Source: Kitasatospora phosalacinea (lineage in GTDB: Bacteria > Actinomycetota > Actinomycetes > Streptomycetales > Streptomycetaceae). Taken from it: a stretch of 64,000 bases of DNA. Location: assembly GCF_000717185.1 (NCBI RefSeq), contig NZ_JNYE01000032.1, positions 16,528 to 80,527 on the forward strand, read 5' to 3'. Made by a program: the position numbers and the translations under genes. Of this stretch, positions 25,085-32,632 are shown piece by piece; within the stretch, counting starts at the first letter, position 1; every line of letters begins with the position of its first letter. The notes beneath the pieces are model-generated. The model ran no database searches. It saw only the letters and a program-made list of their open reading frames with translations, and had not been told where the DNA came from.

Positions 25085-25284
25085 CCTGACCTCCGTCCAG
25101 TCCCAGGAGCACACCGGTCGGGCCTGGGCCGCACGGGAGGTGTCCCGAAACAAATGATCTTGACGGCTCTGTTTCCGATGATGGGGATCTGTGAAATTGG
25201 CTCTGACCGGAGTTCCGTGAACGCTCCTGTAGGTTCTTCCGGGCTCGCGCGAGCGGGTTCCGGCGAAGGTAAGAGGGAGTGACC

Positions 25285-25782
25285 GTGGCTGACGAACGGC
25301 TTGATGCCGAGTGGCTTCGCGGCTGGTGTGAGCAGACGGATGCGGCGCTCGCGAAGCTGATGGGGTCGTTCCAGACGCGGTTCGGCTTCGAGCCGGCCAG
25401 CAACGTGGTCGTGCTCGCTGCGGAGGCGAGCCATCATGCCACCGACGAACTCGTGGAGTTGACGCCGATTCCCTCGGACCTGACCACGATGTACTGGGTG
25501 ATCGACGAGGTCTCCTTGCCCGATGTGCAGAGCGGCTACTTCATCCACCCGGCCTCGCTGGTCGCGGACCACTTCCGCGAGTACGGGACCGTCCAGATCG
25601 ACGGGGAAGAGCCAGCCCTGGTCTTCGCCAGCGACGGGGGTGGCCATCTGTTCGCACTGGCGGGCTCCGGGCGGATCTGGAGGTCAACCACTGCCTCGTG
25701 GTTCGACCGGTTCGACCTTGCTGCGGCCACTCTCCAGGAGTTCCTTGAGGGGCTCTCTCGGCAGATCAGCGGCCAGCTCTGA
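25285..25782 (+). CDS. SUKH/SMI1-like protein (possible immunity protein)
   Basis: 165 residues from GTG 25285, where AGAGGGAG lies at the right distance; GTG 25279 in the same frame overlaps that site. The later part, VFASDGGGHLFALAGSGRIWRS, followed by an acidic helix ending FLEGLSRQI, resembles the SUKH (SMI1/KNR4) fold found in toxin-immunity proteins and regulators. The first half has an acidic helix and VIDEVSLPDVQSGYFIHP. No cognate toxin gene is nearby, so it may be an orphan. Codon use is somewhat less GC-rich than that of neighbouring chromosomal genes, consistent with transfer. Confidence 0.65.
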   Translation: MADERLDAEWLRGWCEQTDAALAKLMGSFQTRFGFEPASNVVVLAAEASHHATDELVELTPIPSDLTTMYWVIDEVSLPDVQSGYFIHPASLVADHFREYGTVQIDGEEPALVFASDGGGHLFALAGSGRIWRSTTASWFDRFDLAAATLQEFLEGLSRQISGQL

Positions 25783-25806
25783 CAGTTGGGAGAAAGGCGA
25801 GTCGAC

Positions 25807-26489
25807 TCAAGGTCGGAGGAGGACCCGGATCTGCAGGAGTCGGAACGAGGCCCGTCCGCACATGGCTCTTTGAGTGTTTTAACCCGGTTCACGTTGCCTT
25901 CGACCTTGCCGGAGCTCCAATCGAGGGTGAGGCCGGCGGTGATGGCGGCGAGGCCCTGGCGGAGGAATCCGGCGAACGAGCGCATCGGTGCGGAGGCGTC
26001 CTGGTCGGCCTGGTCGATCCAGTCCGGCAGGAGCGTGCCGAGGCGGTTGGTCGTGAGGTCGTGGAAGCATCGGGCCAGGTCGTAGGCGCGGGCGGGTTCG
26101 GCGGTTCCCTCGCGCGGGGAGGCGACGTGGCGGCGCACGGCCAGGACGCTGCCCCGGTAGGCGCGTTCGGTGATCTCGCGGAAGAGTTGCTGGGCGCTGG
26201 TGCATCCGGCGGTGAACCGGCTGTTCAGGTAGGGCTTGAACGGGCCGATCAGCCCCTGCTTGCTGGCGCCGAACTCCCTTGCCGATGCGAGGAGTTCGTC
26301 CAGATGGGTGATCTTGAAGCGGCGGACGGTCTTGCGGTCGAGCCCCGAGCGGCGGGCGATGGCGCTGATCGTCCACTTCTGCTCCAGCGGGCGGTGGACG
26401 TCCGTGTAGCGGTTGCGGGTGCGTTCGACGATCGGGGTCCGGGGCAGTTGGAGAACCGGCAGCTTGATTGTCGGCGGCCCGGGCGACAC
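25807..26489 (-). pseudogene. ISL3-family transposase remnant
   Basis: The minus-strand frame contains family segments: TDVHRPLEQKWTISAIARR with SGLDRKTVRRF (internal helix-turn-helix), LNSRFTAGCTSAQQLFREI, YRGSVLAVRRHVAS, then LARCFHDLTTNRLGTLLPDW, SFAGFLRQGLAAITAGLTLD and SGKVEGNVNRVKTLK. The N-terminal zinc finger and the first part of the DDE domain are missing. An internal stretch after TAEPARA is deleted. A 1-base frameshift follows VNRVKTLK near 25864; the natural end MCGRASFRLLQIRVLLRP continues in another frame to TGA at 25809-25807. It cannot be active. Confidence 0.9.
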
Positions 26490-26528
26490 TTCCTGGTCGC
26501 CGTGTTTGCACAGGCAGGAGCGGTGCTG

Positions 26529-26640
26529 ACGTACACGGTCTGATCGCTGATCCCGAGGTCGGCCGCGACCTGCTCGACCGGCCGTCCGGCGTCGATCAGA
26601 TCAAGGACCTTGCGGCGGAACTCGGGCGGGTAACTACGGG
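26529..26640 (-). pseudogene. IS3-family OrfA N-terminal fragment
   Basis: On the minus strand, SYPPEFRRKVLDLIDAGRPV followed by EQVAADLGISDQTVYV is the start of an IS3 OrfA helix-turn-helix protein. Similarity ends abruptly at QTVYV, where the ISL3 remnant region begins. No in-frame ATG precedes it. The matching rest of an IS3 element lies at 27451-27905 on the opposite strand. Confidence 0.8.
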
Positions 26641-26846
26641 GCGCGCACGCCTCCCTGGTTCATCGGAATGTCTCCTGTCCTGCAAGCCGACTCCTCCGAA
26701 CTCGGGGCACATCAAGGTCTCTATCGAACCCGGAACGGCTCAGGTCCGCTTCTCGCGGATCGCCATCCGCGGCAGGGCCTGAGCCACGACACCCGATCGG
26801 CAGAAACCCGTGCTCGCGCCGCCATCCGTCCGGGCGGCACATCAGG

Positions 26847-26860
26847 TTGAACATGTTCAA
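26847..26860. promoter_or_regulatory. TTGAACATGTTCAA palindrome
   Basis: A perfect 14-base palindrome, flanked by ATCAG on the left and CTGAT on the right (one-base offset), about 90 bases upstream of the hypothetical exported protein gene. It looks like an operator for an HTH repressor. Confidence 0.45.
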
Positions 26861-26949
26861 ATCTGATGCCATGATGAGGCGCTCTCGACCGATCCGCCTG
26901 CCCCTTCGTGCTGTCGGCCGGATGTGTTCGCACACGTTGAACAGGACAG

Positions 26950-27450
26950 ATGGCCATGCTCAAGAAGGCGACGCCGAGGCGTTGGCGGTGGGTCGTACTC
27001 GGCGCCGTGGCCCTGCTCGCGCCGCTGGCCCTCCTCTCGGCAGCACGTGCTGGCCTGGTGGGCTACCAGCGCCCCGACGAAGTCACGGTCGACCAGAGCG
27101 ACATGCTCGGAACCTGGAAGGACGGCTACGGCATGACGTTGCAGCTGGGACCCGACCGCCGGGCCACCGCTGACGGCATTCCGGGCACGGCCCCGTGTGA
27201 ACGCGACGGCACTTGGATGTTCTACGTCCGCCTCGAATCCGGCACCTTCGTCACCGAACGGAGCGCCACCGAGGGGCAGGTGGCATCCGCCACCTTCGGC
27301 GAGTCGGTGGATTGCCACTTCGACCTGAGCGTCTTCCGCATCCACGGCGAATACGTCCTGTGCACGGTGGAGGACCCGGACAGCTACTGCACCGACCGCG
27401 AACTCCTGCACAAGACTCCCGAACCCAATGCCCCCGCCGCCGTCCCGTGA
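26950..27450 (+). CDS. Hypothetical exported or membrane-anchored protein
   Basis: 166 residues from ATG 26950 (ATG 26956 is also in frame). The N-terminus is KKATPRRWRWVVLGAVALLAPLALLSAA (shown in part: RWVVLGAVALLAPLALL), a positively charged head followed by a hydrophobic segment with no clear cleavage site. The exported part contains MLGTWKDGYGMTLQLGPDR and four Cys (in APCERDG, VDCHFD, YVLCTVED, SYCTDRE), which could form two disulphides. The MLGTW / L(Q/N)LxxDGR pattern resembles small lipocalin-like domains of secreted actinobacterial proteins. No family is certain. An IS3 remnant abuts its stop codon. Confidence 0.6.
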   Translation: MAMLKKATPRRWRWVVLGAVALLAPLALLSAARAGLVGYQRPDEVTVDQSDMLGTWKDGYGMTLQLGPDRRATADGIPGTAPCERDGTWMFYVRLESGTFVTERSATEGQVASATFGESVDCHFDLSVFRIHGEYVLCTVEDPDSYCTDRELLHKTPEPNAPAAVP

Positions 27451-27905
27451 TCGAAGCCGGGGTCGACGCCGGCGAGCGGGACGGCCTTACCGGCGACGAG
27501 CGCGAGGAACTGGCGCGGCTGCAGCGGGAGAACCGCTGCCTGTGAGAGGACGTCGAGGTTCTCAATCGGGCCACGGCTTTCTTCGCGACGGCGACCCGGT
27601 GACGGTCCACCCGTTCATCGAGGCGGAGCAGCAGGCAGGCCACAGCGTCAAACGAGCGTGTGAACTGCTCAGGGTCTCCCGTGCCGCCTTCTACGCCCGC
27701 CGCAACGGCGAACCCGGGCCCCGCGCCGTCCGCGACGCCGAGCTGACCTAGGAGATCACCGAGATCCATGCCGCACTCAGGGGGAAGCTACGGAGCCCCG
27801 CGCGTCCACGTCACCCTCTGGCAAGGCCGTGAACGGTGCGGGCGGCGCCGTGTCGCGCGGCCGATGCGCCAGGCCGGGCGGCAGGCCGGCACGGCCGGCC
27901 TGCCG
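27451..27905 (+). pseudogene. IS3-family transposase remnant (OrfA end and OrfB start)
   Basis: The plus strand reads AGVDAGERDGLTGDEREELA, with RLQRENRCL then a stop (TGA 27543-27545), then EVLNRATAFFATATR, which is the OrfA C-terminus. OrfB follows from GTG 27599: TVHPFIEAEQQAGHSVKRAC, ELLRVSRAAFYARRNG, then a TAG stop at 27749-27751. After a frameshift, SGGSYGAPRVHVTLWQGRER and RRVARPMRQAG continue. At least two stops and one frameshift make it inactive, and the DDE catalytic core is absent. Confidence 0.9.
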
Positions 27906-28028
27906 CCTTCACACCGCGGCGGGCCGGTCCCCGGCTGGGCCGGGCTTCGAGACAAGGGGAGACGGCCGAGCCAAACCGCGCCGGATCCGGATGCTCTCAC
28001 CACTCGACGAGAGGTGAGGAGGCGTCCT

Positions 28029-28634
28029 GTGGCGACGTACCGTTGTGCGACATCCGGTCTTCCGGCGGCCGTTGAGCGGATCAGCGTGATGGCCGGGGGA
28101 GGGTGGTGCTTCGTCACCTGCAGCCGAGAGGGCGCAGTTGCGGTCGCTTCGGCGCCGGGCGGCAGGACCGACGAAGCCGACCCCCGCGGTTCCTCGCCCA
28201 CCCGCATGGTGAGGACCGGAGCTGATCCCCTCTCGATCACGATGCGGGGAGCCGAGCCGATCTCGTTCCGGATGGTGCACCGGGGCGTCCGGGGCAACGG
28301 CAAGGTTCGGGTGGGTCACCGGAATTGCCACCGCCCTGCTGCTCTCGGCGCCAAGCAGCGCGGTTGCGGTACGGGCCTGGCGGAGAAGCGCTCTGCTGCC
28401 AGGTCCGGCCACGGCGCGAAGCCCGAGATCAAGATCGCGTTCCGGCTGACCGAGGCGCCTTCGTTCGGGGTGTTCGAGTTCGCCACCTCGTCGTGGACGC
28501 TGGAACCCGTACTGCGGGCGTTCGCGGAGGGCCGGGCGTCGCTGCGATGCGAGCTCAGGATCGAGTCCCGCTGCTTCGAGACGTCCGACGGCGTGCAAGT
28601 GACGTACCACGAGCCGGTGCTCGTCCTCGGCTGA
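28029..28634 (+). CDS. Protein with a phage Gp3-like (recombination directionality factor) C-terminus
   Basis: 201 residues from GTG 28029, which has GAGGAGG 7 bases upstream. The last 95 residues read LAEKRSAARSGHGAKPEIK, FRLTEAPSFGVFEFATSSWT and a final strand pair ending VTYHEPVLVLG. This follows the pattern of the Gp3-type recombination directionality factors of actinophages (family knowledge: a Cys-rich knuckle, then F(R/K)LA..P.LG.F.F.SGSW, then TLELV.FTT..G..V.YTKPV). The Cys cluster expected just before is largely lost and the first 100 residues look unrelated or degraded. No integrase is in the window. It may be a relic. Confidence 0.45.
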   Translation: MATYRCATSGLPAAVERISVMAGGGWCFVTCSREGAVAVASAPGGRTDEADPRGSSPTRMVRTGADPLSITMRGAEPISFRMVHRGVRGNGKVRVGHRNCHRPAALGAKQRGCGTGLAEKRSAARSGHGAKPEIKIAFRLTEAPSFGVFEFATSSWTLEPVLRAFAEGRASLRCELRIESRCFETSDGVQVTYHEPVLVLG

Positions 28635-28743
28635 GCCGTTGGAGCGGGATCACGGTCCGACCGGGTGAGCCTGTCAGCCGGTCGGACCCGTGGCTGGTGA
28701 GCTGACCCGAACGACCTGAGCAGCAGCAGAAGGAGAGGAAGCC

Positions 28744-29460
28744 ATGCCCGCGCCTGGCACGTCGTACGGTGACCTTCGAGCCCTGGTGATCAACTGCACG
28801 CTGAAGCGATCGCCGGAACGGAGCCACACCCAAGGGCTCATCGACATCAGCACGGGAATCATGGAACGCCAAGGCGTGTCGGTCGAAGTCCTTCGGGCCG
28901 TCGACATCGACATTGCGACCGGCGTGTGGCCGGACATGACGGAGCACGGGTGGGAGAGCGACGAGTGGCCGGTCATCTACTCGAAGGTGATGGCCGCTGA
29001 CATCCTTACGCTAGCCGGGCCTGTGTGGCTGGGAGACAACTCCTCCGTCATGAAGCGCGTCATCGAGCGGCTGTACTCCTGCTCGTCGGTCCTCAACGAG
29101 CACGGCCAGTACGCCTATTACGGCCGGGTCGGCGGCTGCCTGATCACCGGTAACGAGGACGGCGCGAAGCACTGTGCGATGAACGTGCTGTACAGCCTCC
29201 AGCACCTGGGGTACACGATCCCGCCTCAGGCGGACGCGGGCTGGGTCGGTCCGGCCGGGCCGGGGCCCTCCTACCTGGACGAGGGCTCGGGCGGGCCGGA
29301 GAACGACTTCACGAACCGGAACACCACGTTCATGACGTGGAACCAGCTGCACCTGGCGCGGATGCTGAAGGACGCGGGCGGGATTCCGGTGCACGGCAAC
29401 CAGCGCTCCGAGTGGGACGCGGGCTGCCGCTTCGACTTCGAGAACCCCGAGCACCGGTAG
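28744..29460 (+). CDS. Flavodoxin-like NAD(P)H-dependent FMN reductase family protein
   Basis: 238 residues from ATG 28744, preceded by GAAGGAGAGGAAG. LVINCTLKRSPERSHTQ is the flavin phosphate-binding start. DILTLAGPVWLGDNSSVMKRVIERLYS is the dimer/flavin loop of the NADPH-dependent FMN reductase fold, and CLITGNEDGAKHCAMNVLYSLQHLGY the later nucleotide segment. PENDFTNRNTTFMTWNQLHLARML is the end helix. It probably reduces quinones or flavins in the cytoplasm. A truncated copy of its first half lies at 24740-25084 in the same direction, about 4 kb upstream. Confidence 0.88.
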   Translation: MPAPGTSYGDLRALVINCTLKRSPERSHTQGLIDISTGIMERQGVSVEVLRAVDIDIATGVWPDMTEHGWESDEWPVIYSKVMAADILTLAGPVWLGDNSSVMKRVIERLYSCSSVLNEHGQYAYYGRVGGCLITGNEDGAKHCAMNVLYSLQHLGYTIPPQADAGWVGPAGPGPSYLDEGSGGPENDFTNRNTTFMTWNQLHLARMLKDAGGIPVHGNQRSEWDAGCRFDFENPEHR

Positions 29461-29580
29461 GGATTTTCGCCGGACCTGGCGGTCCTGGTCGGCGGTGCTC
29501 TCACGGATGCGACAGCGAGGGGGACTTGGCAGTGGCGTCGGTGAGGGCGGCGGTGATCCGGTCGTCGCAGGCGAGCGTAG

Positions 29581-29807
29581 GTGTCGGCCGTCAACGCCGC
29601 CGCCCGGTTCCTCAAGGACGACCCGGAAGGCCTGCGGCAGCTCGTGGACTCCGTCGACCTGCTCGCACACTCCCCGCGGCCACCGGGCAGCGCGGAGTAC
29701 GGCTCCGCGAACCTCCGCCGGATGCATGTGGGCCACTACCGCGTGATGTACGAGATCACCGGACCACCGTCACCATCATCGTCATTCACCTCGGCCGGAT
29801 CGGCTGA
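29581..29807 (+). pseudogene. RelE/ParE-type toxin, frameshifted
   Basis: From GTG 29581: VNAAARFLKDDPEGLRQLVD, then LAHSPRPPGSAEYGSANLRR and MHVGHYRVMYEIT are typical of RelE toxins. After codon 60 (29760) the frame changes. The expected C-terminus TTVTIIVIHLGRIG lies in another frame, 29763-29807, so one base appears to be missing. A stop directly precedes the GTG, so the first strand is also lost. No antitoxin gene is recognised. A sequencing error cannot be excluded for the single-base shift. Confidence 0.75.
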
Positions 29808-30289
29808 ACACACTCACAGTCACCACAACCCCGGTCGCTGGCAGAACCACCCCGCGGGCGCGGGGAGCAGTGGGGAGCAGCGCTGGACGTGCTCCCCGGC
29901 CACCGCCGCCCGGCCGCGGGGGCCCGAGGCGGTCGGCTCGGCGGTGGCGGTGGCGGGGGAGTCGGGAAGTGGGTGCGGGGGGCGGCCGGCGGCCTCGCGC
30001 ACCGGGTGGCGGGCCGCCGGGCGGTCGCTCCGGTCGGCGGTGCCGCGGCGGCGAAGGCGGGTCCGCGCCGACTCCGGCCCCCCACCCGGTCCTTCACCGA
30101 CCGCAAGGGCCGCTCGCCGAACTCGGCCGGGAGGCGCACCGCTTCTCCGACGGACAGCCGTGAGCCGGCCGGCGCGCCCCCCGGACCCGATGACCGTGCT
30201 GCGCCGCTTCCTGCTGGTCCGGGGAGTCCGCCGACCGTTCGCGACGCCGCGTCATGGCGGCGTCGCGCCGGACGGGCGGGAGCGCGCTG
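29808..30289. other. Intergenic, no gene supported
   Basis: These 482 bases contain open frames on both strands, but the translations are Arg/Gly/Pro low-complexity. The only local feature is the short direct repeat GGGGAGCAG (about 29860-29882). The right end abuts the GH43 stop codon. I see no promoter or RNA gene. Confidence 0.5.
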
Positions 30290-32350
30290 TCAGGGGGTGG
30301 TGAGGTCGAACCGGTTGACCGTCACCGAGCCGCCGAGCGCCTGCGTCGCGTAGTTGAAGACGGCGAAGCGGTAGCCGGGGTAGAACTGCCAGGCGTTGCC
30401 CATGGTGAAGCCGGGGCCGAGCCGGGTGAAGTTCACGCCGTCGGTGCTGTAGGAGAACAGTGCCTGCCGGCCCGTGCCGGGCCGGATGTCCGCGTTGACG
30501 CGCAGCCAGATCCGGCTGCCGGTGACGGCCGCGCTCGCCGCTTCGGTCCCGGTGCTCGTGGTGTTCCAGTTGCCGTCCATGGCCAGGCCGTTGGTCATGA
30601 CCAGCCGGGTCACGCCGTTGTCCCGTCTGAGCCCGATCCAGGCCGACGAGTCGCGCAGCATCGCCAGCCCGGCCCGGTCGCCGTCGCGCATCCCGGAGGC
30701 GTCGAGCTGGACGGTGGCGGTGGAGGAGGGCCCGAGGATGCGGTGGGTGAGCGTGTTGCGGGCCGCGTAGAGGTCTCCGGTGACGGTCGCGGTCTGCAGG
30801 CGCAGCCCGTTGCCCGCGGACCACTTCGTGTTGTCCGGGTTGTGGTTCCACTCCCACTCGGGGCCGAGGGCGGCCGTCGTGAAGGCGTCGCTGCCGGTGG
30901 GCGGCTTGACGGTGTGCGAGGAGGCGGGGATGTTCGGGCGCGGGTAGGACGCCCCCCAGGCGCCGTTGACGGTCTGCAGGACGGGCCACCCGTCCGCCGT
31001 CCACGTCACGGGTGCCAGCACCGGGACCCGTCCGCCCGGGTAGGCGTCGACGAAGGCCATGTAGTACCAGTCGCCGTTCTGGGTCTGCACCAGTCCGCCC
31101 TGGTGCGGCACCCCGCCGCCGGCGATCGGCCCGGGGAGGTTGAGCAGGACCTGGTGCATCTCGTACGGGCCGAAGGGGCTGCTCGACTTGAGGACGTACT
31201 GGCCGTTGGCGGGGTGCGTGACGAAGATGTAGTAGCTGCCGTTGCGCTTGTAGAAGCGCGAGCCCTCGATGGTTCCGACGCTCGACGGCGAGGTGAACAC
31301 CGGCTGGGCCTTCACCTGGCTCAGGCCGTCGGCGGACAGCTGCGCGACGCTGATCGTGGTGTTGCCGTACGCGACGTACATGGTGTCGTCGTCGTCGACG
31401 AGCAGGCCCGCGTCGTAGTAGCAGTTGTTGATCTGCGAGCGTTTCTGCCAGGTGCCGTCGACCGCCGTCGCGGTGTACACGTAGGTCCGGTTGTACTCGA
31501 CGCAGCCGATCCAGTAGAAGTTCCGGTTGCTGGGGCGGTAGTTGAGGGCCGACGCGTAGACCCCCTTGACGTACGCCTGTCCCCCGCTGAGGTCGTACTT
31601 GGCGGAGCCGAAGTCGAGGCTCGGCACCGAGTGGCCGGCGAACTCCCAGTTCACCAGGTCGTAGGAGCGCAGGACGGGCGCTCCGGGCGAGTAGTGCATC
31701 GTCGAGGCCGAGTAGTAGTAGGTGTCGCCCACCCGGATGATGTCGCCGTCCGCCAGGTCCTCCCAGAGGACCGGGTTCGCGAACGTCCCCGTGCCGCCGC
31801 CGGTGACGGGGACGAGTTGCCACTGCTGGTTGGCGCCGCCCCAGTCCTGGTACTGCACCACCTTTCCGCCGTCCGCCGTGGAGGCGTTCTGGACCTCGAC
31901 CGCCTTGCCGCTGTTGCGGTTGAGCAGCCGGATGTACCCGTCCGCCGAGTCAGCGAGCCGGAACTGCTGGTTGGTGCCGTTCAGGTCCGTCCACTGCACG
32001 ACCGGCGCGCCGTCGGCCGTCGACCGGCCCTGGACGTCCAGCACCTTCCCCGAGTGCCGGTTCTGCAGCCGGAAGTAGCCGCCGCCCGAGTCGAGGAAGC
32101 GCCACTGCTGGTTGTCGGCGTTCGACCGCGCCCACTGCACCACCGACGAGCCGTCGGCGGTGCCGAAGTTGTAGTCGTCCATCGCCTTGCCGCTGCCGCG
32201 GTTGACCAGTACGTACCAGGTGCCGGTGTCCACCGTGGCCGCCGCCGCGGGCAGGGGCGTCACCGCGGCCAGCAGACCGGCGAGCAGTGTTCCCACCAGG
32301 GTCGCCACCCAGGCCGCCCGTCGGCGCGGGCCGTTTCGTCGGGTTCTCAT
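30290..32350 (-). CDS. Secreted GH43 family arabinosidase-type hydrolase with an N-terminal ricin-type CBM13
   Basis: 686 residues from ATG 32350, with GGAGAC upstream. The Arg-rich signal peptide ends near residue 37 (PLPAAAA). Residues about 40-180 are a three-lobed ricin B domain: QWARSNADNQQW, QWTDLNGTNQQF, QYQDWGGANQQW. The five-bladed GH43 propeller follows (about 190-500): Asp in WEDLADGDIIRVGDTYYY, Asp in CYYDAGLLVDDDDTMYVAYG, Glu in VGTIEGSRFYKRNGSYYIF. A C-terminal beta-sandwich (about 515-686) is the usual accessory domain. It would remove arabinose or xylose (or galactose) side chains from plant polysaccharides outside the cell. A perfect LacI-type palindrome lies 20 bases upstream. 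Confidence 0.9.
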   Translation of the reverse strand: MRTRRNGPRRRAAWVATLVGTLLAGLLAAVTPLPAAAATVDTGTWYVLVNRGSGKAMDDYNFGTADGSSVVQWARSNADNQQWRFLDSGGGYFRLQNRHSGKVLDVQGRSTADGAPVVQWTDLNGTNQQFRLADSADGYIRLLNRNSGKAVEVQNASTADGGKVVQYQDWGGANQQWQLVPVTGGGTGTFANPVLWEDLADGDIIRVGDTYYYSASTMHYSPGAPVLRSYDLVNWEFAGHSVPSLDFGSAKYDLSGGQAYVKGVYASALNYRPSNRNFYWIGCVEYNRTYVYTATAVDGTWQKRSQINNCYYDAGLLVDDDDTMYVAYGNTTISVAQLSADGLSQVKAQPVFTSPSSVGTIEGSRFYKRNGSYYIFVTHPANGQYVLKSSSPFGPYEMHQVLLNLPGPIAGGGVPHQGGLVQTQNGDWYYMAFVDAYPGGRVPVLAPVTWTADGWPVLQTVNGAWGASYPRPNIPASSHTVKPPTGSDAFTTAALGPEWEWNHNPDNTKWSAGNGLRLQTATVTGDLYAARNTLTHRILGPSSTATVQLDASGMRDGDRAGLAMLRDSSAWIGLRRDNGVTRLVMTNGLAMDGNWNTTSTGTEAASAAVTGSRIWLRVNADIRPGTGRQALFSYSTDGVNFTRLGPGFTMGNAWQFYPGYRFAVFNYATQALGGSVTVNRFDLTTP

Positions 32351-32369
32351 CCCGTCTCCGATCGAATGG

Positions 32370-32387
32370 ATTGTTAGCGCTAACAAT
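32370..32387. promoter_or_regulatory. Perfect 18-bp LacI-type operator before the GH43 gene
   Basis: ATTGTTAGCGCTAACAAT, an exact palindrome with a central CG, 20-37 bases upstream of the start codon. The GTTAGCGCTAAC core is the form expected for LacI/GalR-family regulators. No matching regulator gene is adjacent. Confidence 0.8.
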
Positions 32388-32632
32388 TTTGCTCGGAGGG
32401 CACGGCGCACATGCCGGGGAGAAGAGCCCGCGCCCCCGCCCGGGGCTGCCCGCTGCAGTGAACACCTGTACCTGACAGCTCGTCAAGGCGTCCGGCGGCA
32501 ACCGGTACGGGGAATCCCGCCGTCCGAGGGTTTCGCGGGTGTTCACCCGCCGGACACGAGCCGGTCGCGGTCGTGGCGAGCGGCCCGGAGAGCGTCGTCC
32601 CCGCCAGGTAGAACCTCGACGAAGGAACGACC

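Noticed and set aside
29501..29575. Minus-strand frame ending DDRITAALTDATAKSPSLSHP before a stop
   Set aside because: It resembles the end of a real protein, perhaps a gene remnant, but is too short to name and overlaps the upstream edge of the toxin pseudogene.
30000..30290. Possible small gene on the plus strand before the GH43 stop
   Set aside because: Translations are low-complexity Gly/Arg, with no ribosome-binding site or family signal.
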